A program made the translations under genes and the position numbers. A model generated the notes under the pieces. That model was given only the letters and a program-made list of their open reading frames with translations. It ran no database searches and had not been told where the DNA came from. From an uncultured Collinsella sp. (GTDB taxonomy: Bacteria; Actinomycetota; Coriobacteriia; Coriobacteriales; Coriobacteriaceae), in the NCBI GenBank assembly GCA_900768435.1, contig CAAGCW010000030.1, forward strand, positions 62,001 through 126,000: 64,000 nucleotides of DNA, given 5' to 3'. Of this stretch, positions 1 through 7,711 are shown piece by piece; positions within the stretch are counted from its first letter, which is position 1; each line of letters starts with the position of its first letter.

Positions 1-616
1 CAGTACCCACAAAGACCGCATCGTAGCCGTCGCGCAGCAGGTCGTCGATATGCAGCGCACCGCCGATGGTGGTCGAGGGGCGAACGCGCACGCCGAGCGA
101 GCACATCACATGGCGATACTTTTGCACCAGCGAGCGCGGCAGGCGGAACTCGGGGATACCGTACTCCAGCACGCCGCCAATCTCGGGGCGCTGCTCAAAC
201 ACCGTGACGGCGCAGCCCAGCTGAGCCATCTTAATGGCCACGGTAATGCCGGCAGGACCGGAACCGACCACGGCGATCTGCTTACCACACGACGGCGCGG
301 GCTTCCACTCCTTGCGGTCCAGATACGCGGTCGAGATATAGTTCTCGATGCTCGAGAAATGCACCGGCGTGCCCTTGCGGCCCTGGATGCACGAGCCCTC
401 GCACTGGCCCGAATGGTTGCACACCATGGAGCAGACCGCGCTCATGGGATTGTTCTGGAACAGCAGCTCGCCCGCCTCTTCCAGACGACGCTGCTTAAAC
501 AGGTCGATAACCTGCGGAATGGGCGTCTGAACCGGGCAGCCCTTAAGCTGGCAGAACGCCTTCTTGCATCCTAGGCAACGATTTGCCTCTTCGACAATGT
601 GGATAGCCACGCAACT
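1..616 (-). CDS. NADPH-dependent glutamate synthase small-subunit-like oxidoreductase, 5' part only
   Basis: The gene runs off the left edge, so only about 205 N-terminal codons are visible. The protein begins with a GltD-type Fe-S domain: CLGCKKAFC and GCPV, then CSMVCNHSGQCEGSC, the two Cys clusters that carry 4Fe-4S centres in the family. It continues into an FAD-binding Rossmann fold (AVVGSGPAGI). Such proteins pass electrons from NAD(P)H to glutamate synthase or other partner subunits. The start is uncertain: the coding frame opens near TTG at 616, directly after an AAGGGGAG sequence, which is closer than a normal ribosome site, and no ATG or GTG lies in frame nearby. A GTG at 612 is in a different frame that stops quickly. 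The family is clear; the partner and substrate are not. Confidence 0.85.
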
Positions 617-713
617 CCCCTTTTTGATGTAATCCAATAGGGCGACGATAAAGACCCTTCACCGCCGCCCCCAGTTAGGCAAACTCAATTGGCTGCCACG
701 GCAAGAGCCGATG

Positions 714-1628
714 CTATATCTCGCGGTGCGAAGCCCCGCAGCGAGCGGACATGCGCTCGAGCGTCGCCAGGCAGCCGGCCGCCGTCGCCGGCACGCTGTT
801 CTCGACCACGCAGGGAATCCCCGGGCAGGCTGCAGCCGCCCAGGCCACCACGGGCTCAAAGTCGTATCGTCCCGTCTCGCCCACACCGTGGCATACCAGG
901 CGCGAACCCGTACCGTCGCACCAACCGGCTTCGTCCTCGTTGTCAACGACCTCAAAATCCTTGGCATGCAGCACGCGAATCTTACTGCCGCATAAGTAGA
1001 GCATACGCGCCGTGATTTCCTGCGCCTCGCCAACCACGCTGGGGTGCAGCAGCGACACCGGGTCGTAGATCACGCCGAGTGCCGGACTCGAGACGCGCTC
1101 CAGTACCTTACGGCAGCGATCCGGCGTGTTGACCGTCTCGTTCCAGCCGGGCTCGATCAGAATTTGCCCGTCCACGGCCTCGGCGCGCTCGCAGACGTGC
1201 GCGAGTCCGTCCATAAAAGCATCGAGTGCCTCGTCGGTCATGCGGTCGTCTGCGACGCGGTTCTGTGCGTTGGGACGGCCGGTCTCGGTGCCAACAGGGC
1301 ATCCGCCGAGCATCTGGGCAAAGTTCAAGCACGCCTCGTACTCGGCAAAGTTATCCATGAGTTGTTGGCGGTCGGGCGTCGCCAGATTTTTATAGCAGCC
1401 AAACACCGCCACCGTAATGCCCGCTTCGTCGAGCACCGCACGCAAGTGATCGGCAAGCTCGCGAGTCAGGCCGCCCCGGTCGATGCCCATCGATGCGTAG
1501 AGCACCTTGCTCGGCAGCTGAATGCACGAAAAGCCCAGCTCCCCTGCCATGCGAATGCGCTCCTCGACGGTTCCCTGCGGAAGGTCGTGCAAACGTACGC
1601 CCGGAGTAATGGCCCCCACGCTATTCAC
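714..1628 (-). CDS. Sugar phosphate isomerase/epimerase-like TIM-barrel protein
   Basis: About 304 residues of the xylose-isomerase-like (AP endonuclease 2) TIM-barrel fold. The metal-site pattern of that fold is visible in order: ILIEPGW (Glu), VIYDPVS (Asp), LHAKDF (His, Asp) and CVVENS (Glu). The GTG start at 1628 overlaps the end of the GH105 gene by a few bases, so the two are translationally coupled; a second GTG at 1619 with AAGGGA ten bases upstream is equally possible. Its place directly after a pectin-oligomer hydrolase suggests it isomerises or epimerises a sugar or uronate released from pectin, but the substrate cannot be read from sequence. Confidence 0.8.
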   Translation of the reverse strand: MNSVGAITPGVRLHDLPQGTVEERIRMAGELGFSCIQLPSKVLYASMGIDRGGLTRELADHLRAVLDEAGITVAVFGCYKNLATPDRQQLMDNFAEYEACLNFAQMLGGCPVGTETGRPNAQNRVADDRMTDEALDAFMDGLAHVCERAEAVDGQILIEPGWNETVNTPDRCRKVLERVSSPALGVIYDPVSLLHPSVVGEAQEITARMLYLCGSKIRVLHAKDFEVVDNEDEAGWCDGTGSRLVCHGVGETGRYDFEPVVAWAAAACPGIPCVVENSVPATAAGCLATLERMSARCGASHREI

Positions 1629-2859
1629 ATCCCTTACGAGCGTTGATGCCCGGGGTGTATCCGCCAAACGGGTCTTCGATGGAGCACACGCCCGAGGGGG
1701 CGAGCGGATCGCGCTTACCGGCCAGTTTGTCGTGGTGCATGGTCTCGATATAGGCGAGCACCAGCGGGGCCACGCCCTTCGCATCGTTTTTGACGATGGG
1801 CTCGCTCATGTAGTAACCAAACGTGCCCTCACGGTGCGCGGTGTTGCCAAGACCCGCAACCAGGCATATGTTGTCGAGCGCGAGCTGCCCGTCATGCTCG
1901 GACAGGCACGTGTCGCAGATGCCGTCGAACGCGCGGCGGCCGTACTGGTAGTAGCGCTCGCCCAGAACGCCCAGGCGCACGCCCTTCATGATGGCGTTGG
2001 CGAAGATGGCGCTGCCCGACTCCTCCAGGTAGTTGGGGGCGATGTTGGGCAGGTTGATGACCTGGTGCCACATGCCGGTCTTCTCGTCCTGATACGGCAA
2101 CATGGCGTCGATCAGATCGTGGAACATCTTGCGGATCTCGTCCTTCTCGGCCGACATCGAAGGCGGCATGAGCTCCCAGGTGTCGATGAGCGCCATGGCA
2201 AACCAGCCCTCGGCGCGCAGCCAGAAGTTGGCCGAAAGACCGGTGACCGGATCGCACCAGAACTGCTTGCGGCTCGCGTCGTAGGCGTGATAGTACAGGC
2301 CGTTGAGGGGGTTGCGCATGAGGTCGTGCACGACCTGGAACATATGGAAGCTGTCCGAGCAGGCGCGACGGTTGTGGAAGCTCAGCTCGTACTGCATGTA
2401 GAACGGCTGCGCCATGTACATGCCGTCGAGCCAGATCTGGTTGGGATAGACGGCCTTGTGCCAAAACACGCCCTCTTTGGTGCGCGGCTGGGTCTCGAGC
2501 TGACGGTAGATGGTATCCATGGCGGCACGGTACTTGGGCTTGCCTACCAGGTCATAGAGCTTGTAGAGGGTCTTGCCCGCATTGACGTTATCGAGGTTGT
2601 ACTCCTGCGGGTCGTAATGCTTGATGGTGCCGTCTTCCTGGACAAAGAAGTCGATGTAGTCGTCGGCAAAGGTCAGGTAGCGCTGCTCACCGGTAATCTC
2701 GTACAGCTCGATGAGCGCCTTGATCATGCAGCCGTCGATATAGTTCCAGGTGTTCTCCTTGCCGGCGCGAAGCTTTTCGATGTTCCAGGCCGGCGCCTGC
2801 GGCGTAGAGGTCTCGACCAACTGCTTGATATAACGGTCCAGGATTTGATTGCAACCCAT
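1621..2859 (-). CDS. Glycoside hydrolase family 105 unsaturated (rhamno)galacturonyl hydrolase
   Basis: 412 residues with the features of the GH105 alpha6/alpha6 barrel: ENTWNYIDGCMIKAL near the N-terminus, WLDGMYMAQPFY around residue 145 with the expected catalytic Asp, and the WLRAEGWFAMAL helix. The family removes the 4,5-unsaturated uronic acid from the non-reducing end of oligomers made by pectin or rhamnogalacturonan lyases. No signal peptide is present, so it acts in the cytoplasm on imported oligomers. I chose the ATG at 2859 because GAGGGG lies about seven bases upstream; an ATG-like start six codons earlier (2877) has no ribosome site. It is the first gene after a promoter with two TGAACGTT-type operators and is coupled to the isomerase-like gene. 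Confidence 0.92.
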   Translation of the reverse strand: MGCNQILDRYIKQLVETSTPQAPAWNIEKLRAGKENTWNYIDGCMIKALIELYEITGEQRYLTFADDYIDFFVQEDGTIKHYDPQEYNLDNVNAGKTLYKLYDLVGKPKYRAAMDTIYRQLETQPRTKEGVFWHKAVYPNQIWLDGMYMAQPFYMQYELSFHNRRACSDSFHMFQVVHDLMRNPLNGLYYHAYDASRKQFWCDPVTGLSANFWLRAEGWFAMALIDTWELMPPSMSAEKDEIRKMFHDLIDAMLPYQDEKTGMWHQVINLPNIAPNYLEESGSAIFANAIMKGVRLGVLGERYYQYGRRAFDGICDTCLSEHDGQLALDNICLVAGLGNTAHREGTFGYYMSEPIVKNDAKGVAPLVLAYIETMHHDKLAGKRDPLAPSGVCSIEDPFGGYTPGINARKGCE

Positions 2860-2885
2860 TGCTGTCCCCTCTGACATAAACGATA

Positions 2886-2941
2886 GGTGAACGTTACCCC
2901 TAGTGTAACGCGAACGGGGATTACAGGGTGAACGTTAACCC
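2886..2941 (-). promoter_or_regulatory. GH105 promoter with two TGAACGTT operators
   Basis: Two copies of the uronate operator are seen, GGTGAACGTTACCC at 2886-2899 and GGGTGAACGTTAACCC at 2926-2941. Read towards the gene, TTCACC (2927-2932) serves as -35 inside the upstream operator, and TACACT (2902-2907) or the overlapping TTACAC is a candidate -10, followed at once by the downstream operator. A repressor on these sites would block polymerase. The same layout recurs before the GPH transporter and uxaC. Confidence 0.75.
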
Positions 2942-2953
2942 TATAATCCCCGC

Positions 2954-2980
2954 GAACGGCAGACTTTTAGCGGCAAACGG
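2954..2980 (-). promoter_or_regulatory. 27-bp upstream element, copy 1 (GH105)
   Basis: Read towards the gene, CCGTT at one end and CCGTTC at the other are direct repeats 21 bp apart (start to start) with AAAA between. It lies 21 bp upstream of the -35 box and overlaps the stop codon of the SGNH esterase gene. This is the weakest of the four copies in the window. Confidence 0.55.
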
Positions 2981-3635
2981 CGGTGAGGCCCGCAGCGATG
3001 CGATGCGCCAGGCGCTCATAGCCGGCCGGGCTGTAATGCAGACCGTCCGGCATGTAGAGCTCGCGGTGCTCCGGCAAAAACGGGCTGATGCCGCTTTGCG
3101 CATACAGGTCGATCACCGGCACCGAGTAGCGATCGCAGACCTCCAGCATCGCCCGCACATAGGCGTCTTGCGTCAGGCCCAGATGGTTGGCCTCGTTGGT
3201 TGCCGGAATGTCCTTCTCGTGCTTACCGCTCGTCTTGCACGGCGTCATAAACACGAGCCTTGCCCGGGGCGAGCGCGCCGTGATGGTACGGATCAGGTAA
3301 TCGAGCGCACCATAGAACTCATGCACGTCGGTGCTGTCCGGCTCACCCAGCGGCACGTTACGACTAAAGTCGTTGACGCCGCCAAAGACGACGTAGATAT
3401 CGGCCGCATCGTCGATGCCGTCAAGGCGCTCGACAAACGAATCGTTACGGTCGGCCTTAACGGCAATGCGCGAACCCTTGATACCAAAGTTCTCGACGGT
3501 GGTGCCGCCCAGCAGCGCGCCCAGGTGCGAAGTCCACGAGATATCGTTACCTCCCCCACCGCAGCCGTTATCGCCCCAGGTGGTCGAGTCGCCAAAAGCG
3601 CAGATGGTGGATTCGTTCAGACGTTTGATGCCCAT
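2967..3635 (-). CDS. SGNH/GDSL-type esterase, probable pectin-linked acetylesterase
   Basis: 222 residues with the SGNH hydrolase blocks in order: FGDSTTWGD (catalytic Ser in the GDS motif), the Gly in NFGIKGS, VFGGVNDF (Asn of block III) and MPDGLHYS (Asp and His of the triad). The start is ATG 3635, preceded by AAGGAG; longer upstream readings lack a ribosome site. No signal peptide is visible, so it acts inside the cell. It follows the pectinesterase fusion by 49 bp in the same direction, which suggests it removes acetyl groups from pectin or rhamnogalacturonan fragments. The exact ester is an inference from context. Confidence 0.85.
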   Translation of the reverse strand: MGIKRLNESTICAFGDSTTWGDNGCGGGGNDISWTSHLGALLGGTTVENFGIKGSRIAVKADRNDSFVERLDGIDDAADIYVVFGGVNDFSRNVPLGEPDSTDVHEFYGALDYLIRTITARSPRARLVFMTPCKTSGKHEKDIPATNEANHLGLTQDAYVRAMLEVCDRYSVPVIDLYAQSGISPFLPEHRELYMPDGLHYSPAGYERLAHRIAAGLTAVCR

Positions 3636-3684
3636 GTTGTTCTCCTTCGATGCTGCCGCGGCAGCGTTGTTATCGATCGGCCGT

Positions 3685-5916
3685 CTATGCACGGGCCCCG
3701 TCTTGTGCGTTCGCGTCAACGAGCGCGTGCGCATCGAGCCACGCAATGTCATCTGCAAGGTGCGTGACGCCCAAATGGTGTCCGCCCGGGCAAACCTCGT
3801 GCGAGAGGTTGTCGGCCTTGCCCAGCAGCGCGTAGGCGTCGCGGACGATATCGAGCTGCTCGTCTACGTTCGCCAGTCCGCGGGCGCCGTTGAGATGGTC
3901 TTTCTCGCAGCTTTGGACCAAAAGCGGGCGCGGCGCGATTAGCGAGGCGATGTCTCCCATATCGAGCAGGCGCCAAAGCCCCGGCACGTAATTGCAGCTG
4001 CAGTTTCCGTTGAGATGCAGCAGCGAGTCATCGACGCCATACAGATAGCCCGAGACAAACGCCTTGCGCACGCGCGGGTCGAGCGCAGCCAGATAGAGCG
4101 TCATGTACCCGCCGCCCGAGAAGCCAAAGCAGCCCAAGTCGTCCATGGCAATGTCGCCGCGTGCCTCGAGATAGTCGATCAGGCGCATGTTGTCCCAAGC
4201 GTTTAGGCCGGCAACCGTCAGGCCCAGCGGCTCGGCCATGCGCGCCTGGTTAAGGCAGGTGCCGCGCAGGTAGCTCGTCTCATCGTCGCCCTGGCCCTTC
4301 CAATCGCGGCGATGCCCCCAGCCGCGGGCATCGGGGCAGACGGTCACATAGCCCATCTGCGCCAGGCGCAGGCCGTAGTCATAGTTGAACTTGCGCACGG
4401 CATCATCGACCGCTGGCACGCCCATAACGCCCGCGACGCTCGCCGCGCCCGCGCCCTGATGGCCGTGCGGGCAGATATAGCACCGCTTGCGCCCGTTTTC
4501 GTTGCACTTGGGCTCGGCGGGTTCCAGCAGGTACATTGGCATCCACACATCGGGCTCAACACGCAAGAGCATATGAGTGCGCACGATATCCCCGGCCACA
4601 CGCACACGCTCGAGCTCGCGCACATCGGGCGACACGCGCTCCATGAGCGAAAGGCCCAAGACATCGTGGAGGCGTGTGCGGGTCGTGCGCTCCCACGCCT
4701 TAAAGTCGGCAGACGTCGCGCCCGCAAACGCGGCGGAACGGCCCTCCTTCTTGAGCCGCTCGCGCAACGCGGGCTCGTCCTCGTAGTAGTGCTCGATGTG
4801 CACTGTTCGGCCACCGTCCGCAAGCCGGGCCGTTTCGACGGCATCGTCCGACCCGCCTTGGGGGTCCCAGCCGTCCTCGCCACCCAACACGAGTGCACGG
4901 TTATAGCGCGCGTCATCGGCGAGATCGAGTTTGTGGGCCCAGGCAACCCAGCCATCGGCGCTGCCGGCGGGCCCATGCAGCCGAGCGCCGGCATATAGCG
5001 CCCGGTCGTGCGCGGCCGGTTTATCCCAGTCCCACCAGCCCTCGGGCTTGATATGCGAGCCCAGCCAGCAGTCGATCAACACGGTCTGGGCCCACTCGCG
5101 CCAAGGGCGGCCCAGATAGACCGAGCCGGGAGCCACATCGTCCGGCGCCGTGAAGGAGCAGCCGTGAAACACAAGGCCGTAGGGCTCGCCCTGGGGCGTT
5201 GAGGCCGCCGTAACGTAGCCGTTCACGTCCATGGCGCGGTCGAGCGAACGGATCTCGCAGCCCTCAAAATAGGCCCGCGCACCGCCAAAGATAAAATCGA
5301 CGTCGCCGGCAATGAGGCAGCGACGGTAGTACTGCCGCCCCACGCGGCGCGGGGCAAACTGTTTGGGGCCTATAAAGCCGCCCGGCTTGACCTCGCGCGG
5401 CGGCAGCGGCCCCAAAAAGAGCGTATCCTGATGGCCCAGGATGCGGCAGACATCGACCACCAGGCGATCGCCGTCGGCATACAGGGCAATCCCCTGGCCG
5501 GCCTCGCGACCGTCACCGGCGTCGTTTTCGATCGTTAGACCCGTAAGCGTCACATCGTCGGCATCGACCAACACCGTATACGTACGGAAGGTGCCGAGCT
5601 TTCCATCCTGGCCGCTGCCGTCCTCCGAAGGCATCTTGGCGCCCAAGCCGCCCACGATACGCACGCTGTCGGCTGTCTCGCCCTCGAGCGTCACATGCGG
5701 ACGACGAATCTCGACCCGCTCGCGATACTCACCCGGGGCCACCAGCACGCGCACCGGCACGCTCGCATCGGGCACGCAGCGCCCTACCGCCTCGAGCGCC
5801 GCCGAAATGCTGCGATACGCACCCTCGCGTTCGAGCGAAACCTCAAAAAGCTGTTCTTTACCACTCATAGTCACTATGCTTTCTGTCGCAGAAGACTCGC
5901 CATGTAATACCGGCAC
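3685..5916 (-). CDS. Bifunctional pectin methylesterase (CE8) - alpha/beta-hydrolase acetylesterase fusion
   Basis: 743 residues in two enzyme halves. Residues 20-300 are a carbohydrate esterase 8 beta-helix: QGIALY, GHQDTLF (QDT at 163-165), GDVDFIFG (catalytic Asp pair 206 and 208) and LGRPWREW (269-272). Residues from about 400 to 725 are an alpha/beta-hydrolase of the acetyl-esterase type: nucleophile in GFSGGG (Ser600), Asp673 in EKDH and a C-terminal GGHH for the catalytic His. The first half removes methyl esters from polygalacturonate; the second probably removes acetyl esters. No secretion signal is seen, which suggests action on imported oligogalacturonides. The ATG at 5916 has AGGTG five bases upstream; ATG 5868 (MSGKEQ) is an alternative start. 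It lies between GH28 and the SGNH esterase genes. Confidence 0.9.
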   Translation of the reverse strand: MPVLHGESSATESIVTMSGKEQLFEVSLEREGAYRSISAALEAVGRCVPDASVPVRVLVAPGEYRERVEIRRPHVTLEGETADSVRIVGGLGAKMPSEDGSGQDGKLGTFRTYTVLVDADDVTLTGLTIENDAGDGREAGQGIALYADGDRLVVDVCRILGHQDTLFLGPLPPREVKPGGFIGPKQFAPRRVGRQYYRRCLIAGDVDFIFGGARAYFEGCEIRSLDRAMDVNGYVTAASTPQGEPYGLVFHGCSFTAPDDVAPGSVYLGRPWREWAQTVLIDCWLGSHIKPEGWWDWDKPAAHDRALYAGARLHGPAGSADGWVAWAHKLDLADDARYNRALVLGGEDGWDPQGGSDDAVETARLADGGRTVHIEHYYEDEPALRERLKKEGRSAAFAGATSADFKAWERTTRTRLHDVLGLSLMERVSPDVRELERVRVAGDIVRTHMLLRVEPDVWMPMYLLEPAEPKCNENGRKRCYICPHGHQGAGAASVAGVMGVPAVDDAVRKFNYDYGLRLAQMGYVTVCPDARGWGHRRDWKGQGDDETSYLRGTCLNQARMAEPLGLTVAGLNAWDNMRLIDYLEARGDIAMDDLGCFGFSGGGYMTLYLAALDPRVRKAFVSGYLYGVDDSLLHLNGNCSCNYVPGLWRLLDMGDIASLIAPRPLLVQSCEKDHLNGARGLANVDEQLDIVRDAYALLGKADNLSHEVCPGGHHLGVTHLADDIAWLDAHALVDANAQDGARA

Positions 5917-5927
5917 CTATAGATTAC

Positions 5928-5959
5928 GTGCGACGGCCGGGCATATCCGTCCGTCGCAC
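5928..5959. other. Inverted repeat between GH28 and the pectinesterase fusion
   Basis: A perfect 9-bp inverted repeat, GTGCGACGG and CCGTCGCAC, with a 14-base loop. There is no T-run, so it is more likely an RNA-stabilising or attenuating hairpin in a polycistronic transcript than a full terminator. Confidence 0.5.
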
Positions 5960-5998
5960 GCCTCAACATGCCGTATTCGCTTGTGCAGGAGCACTACC

Positions 5999-7594
5999 CT
6001 ACGCGCGGATAACCTTGTCGACGTTCTCCAGCTGAAGCTCGTCGCCATCCTGGCCCTCGATATGCACGTTCTGCAAGTCGAGGACCTTCACGTTCTGCGC
6101 GATGATGCCCTGGCGCACCATGGGCTCAACACCGCAGGCCATGGCCGGCACAAAGGGCTCGGCATCGTCGGCAAAGGTCACGTGGACGTCCTGGAACGTC
6201 AGGCGCGTCACCTTGCTCTCGGGCAGGCCCGTGATATAGGCCGCGGCCGCGTGGCAGTTGGTGGCCTCGATGTCGCTAAACGTCGTGGCGCCAAAGCCGG
6301 GCGTGCGATCATCGACAGGCAGCGCATCGCGGCTCTGCACGTAGTCGGTCTTGCCATCCTTGTCGCAGAAATAGAACGAGTTGACCACGAAGGGCGTGAG
6401 CACCTCGTCCATGCGGATGTGCTCGAAGGTGATGCCCTCGTTGACAGCGTCCTTGCCGCGGCCGCGGCGGGTCTTGACGCGCAGGCCGCGGTCGGTGCGC
6501 TCAAAGAGGCACTTGCTCACGGTAAGGTCCTTGATGCCGCCGGCGGCCTCGGATCCCAGCACCACGGCGCCATGGCCGTCGTGCATGTAGCAGTGAGAGA
6601 TCAGCACGTCATGCGTGGCAGGACGAAGCTCGGGCTCAATGCCCAGCTTGCCGCTCTTGATGGCGATGCAGTCGTCGCCCACCGAGAACTGGCAGCCCAG
6701 GATGCGGACAAACCCACAGCTCTCGGGATCGAAGCCGTCGGTGTTGTGGGAGTTTTTGGGGCCCTCGATGGACAGGCACAGGGCATCGACGTGCTCGCAC
6801 AGGATGGGATGGATATTCCATGCCGGGCTGTTGCGCACGGTAAAGCCGGCAAGGCTCACGTTTTCACACTCGGACAGGAAGATCATGCGTGGGCGGGCGA
6901 TCTCGCGGCCCTCCTCGGGGCGGAAGATGTTCTTAAAGTCCTTGTTCCACCAGTTGTCCTCGGCAAAATCGGTCTGGCCGTCGATCGCGCCGCGGCCATA
7001 GATGCACACATCGTGCACGTTCAGGCCCGTAAAGGTAGAACAATAGGTCGAGAAGCTCTCGCCCTCCCAGCGGCCCAGGGGCAGCATGTCGGTGCCGGCA
7101 TACCCGGCGCCCTCGTCGCCCGTGACCGTGCCCGGAATGTAGGCAAGCGCCGCGCGGTCGTGACGAGCCAGCAGCACCGCGCCCTCGGCAAGCTCAATAT
7201 TGATATTGCTCTTAAGGAAGAGGGACTTGATGCGGTAGTTACCGGCGGGAATCAGCACGCGACCGCCCTTGGGGCAGGCCATGATGGCAGCCTGGATATT
7301 AGTGGTGTCGTCATGCTCGGCATCGCCCTTGGCGCCGCAGTCGCGAACGTTGATGGTAAAGGGCTCGGCCGGCGTGGTGACACCCACGCTCAGCTCGCGC
7401 TCGCCGCAAACAAAACGAACCAAGTTGCGCTTGCCGGGGATCAGGCCATCGACATAGGTCTCGACCGTATTCGTGGTACCGGCGGGCTCGTCGTTGACAA
7501 AGATCTCCCACGTATCGGCACAGGTATAATTGCCGCCGTCGTCGAGCTCGATAACGGCTGCGCGCGCGTTGCGCCAGATAACGTTCGTCTCCAT
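5999..7594 (-). CDS. Glycoside hydrolase family 28 polygalacturonase-like enzyme
   Basis: 531 residues: an N-terminal FN3-like beta domain (about 1-85) followed by a right-handed beta-helix that begins with the typical RDCGAKGD motif. All GH28 signature blocks are present: NTDGFD (284-289), GDDC (306-309), GHG (340-342) and RVKT (372-375), with the three catalytic Asp in the first two. GH28 enzymes hydrolyse alpha-1,4-galacturonosyl bonds of polygalacturonate or oligomers. No signal peptide is visible, so it is probably an intracellular exo-acting enzyme on imported oligogalacturonides. Start ATG 7594 has GAGGGAG eight bases upstream. It follows the GPH transporter gene after a strong terminator hairpin, so its expression may depend on read-through or on a promoter in the short gap; I see no uronate operator there. 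Confidence 0.92.
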   Translation of the reverse strand: METNVIWRNARAAVIELDDGGNYTCADTWEIFVNDEPAGTTNTVETYVDGLIPGKRNLVRFVCGERELSVGVTTPAEPFTINVRDCGAKGDAEHDDTTNIQAAIMACPKGGRVLIPAGNYRIKSLFLKSNINIELAEGAVLLARHDRAALAYIPGTVTGDEGAGYAGTDMLPLGRWEGESFSTYCSTFTGLNVHDVCIYGRGAIDGQTDFAEDNWWNKDFKNIFRPEEGREIARPRMIFLSECENVSLAGFTVRNSPAWNIHPILCEHVDALCLSIEGPKNSHNTDGFDPESCGFVRILGCQFSVGDDCIAIKSGKLGIEPELRPATHDVLISHCYMHDGHGAVVLGSEAAGGIKDLTVSKCLFERTDRGLRVKTRRGRGKDAVNEGITFEHIRMDEVLTPFVVNSFYFCDKDGKTDYVQSRDALPVDDRTPGFGATTFSDIEATNCHAAAAYITGLPESKVTRLTFQDVHVTFADDAEPFVPAMACGVEPMVRQGIIAQNVKVLDLQNVHIEGQDGDELQLENVDKVIRA

Positions 7595-7643
7595 GGGTCT
7601 CTCCCTCAAAAAAGATGCTCTAAAGGCAAATTGTACGCTGTTG

Positions 7644-7689
7644 AAAAAAGGGCCGTGCCTGCCGGCGGAATCCCGGTGGCACGGCCCTG
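7644..7689 (-). terminator. Terminator after GPH transporter
   Basis: Read on the minus strand, AGGGCCGTGCC pairs with GGCACGGCCCT around an imperfect GC-rich top and is followed by TTTTTT, the form of a rho-independent terminator. Confidence 0.85.
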
Positions 7690-7711
7690 TGGTATGGACG
7701 ATGCGTATGTC

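Noticed and set aside
610..612. GTG start for the glutamate-synthase-like gene
   Set aside because: It is in a different frame from the conserved Fe-S motif and runs into a stop after about 13 codons.
2954..2980. The first 27-bp element as a chance match
   Set aside because: It is the weakest copy and overlaps a stop codon, but it keeps both CCGTT units and the same distance to the -35 box as the uxaC and transporter copies, so I kept it at lower confidence.
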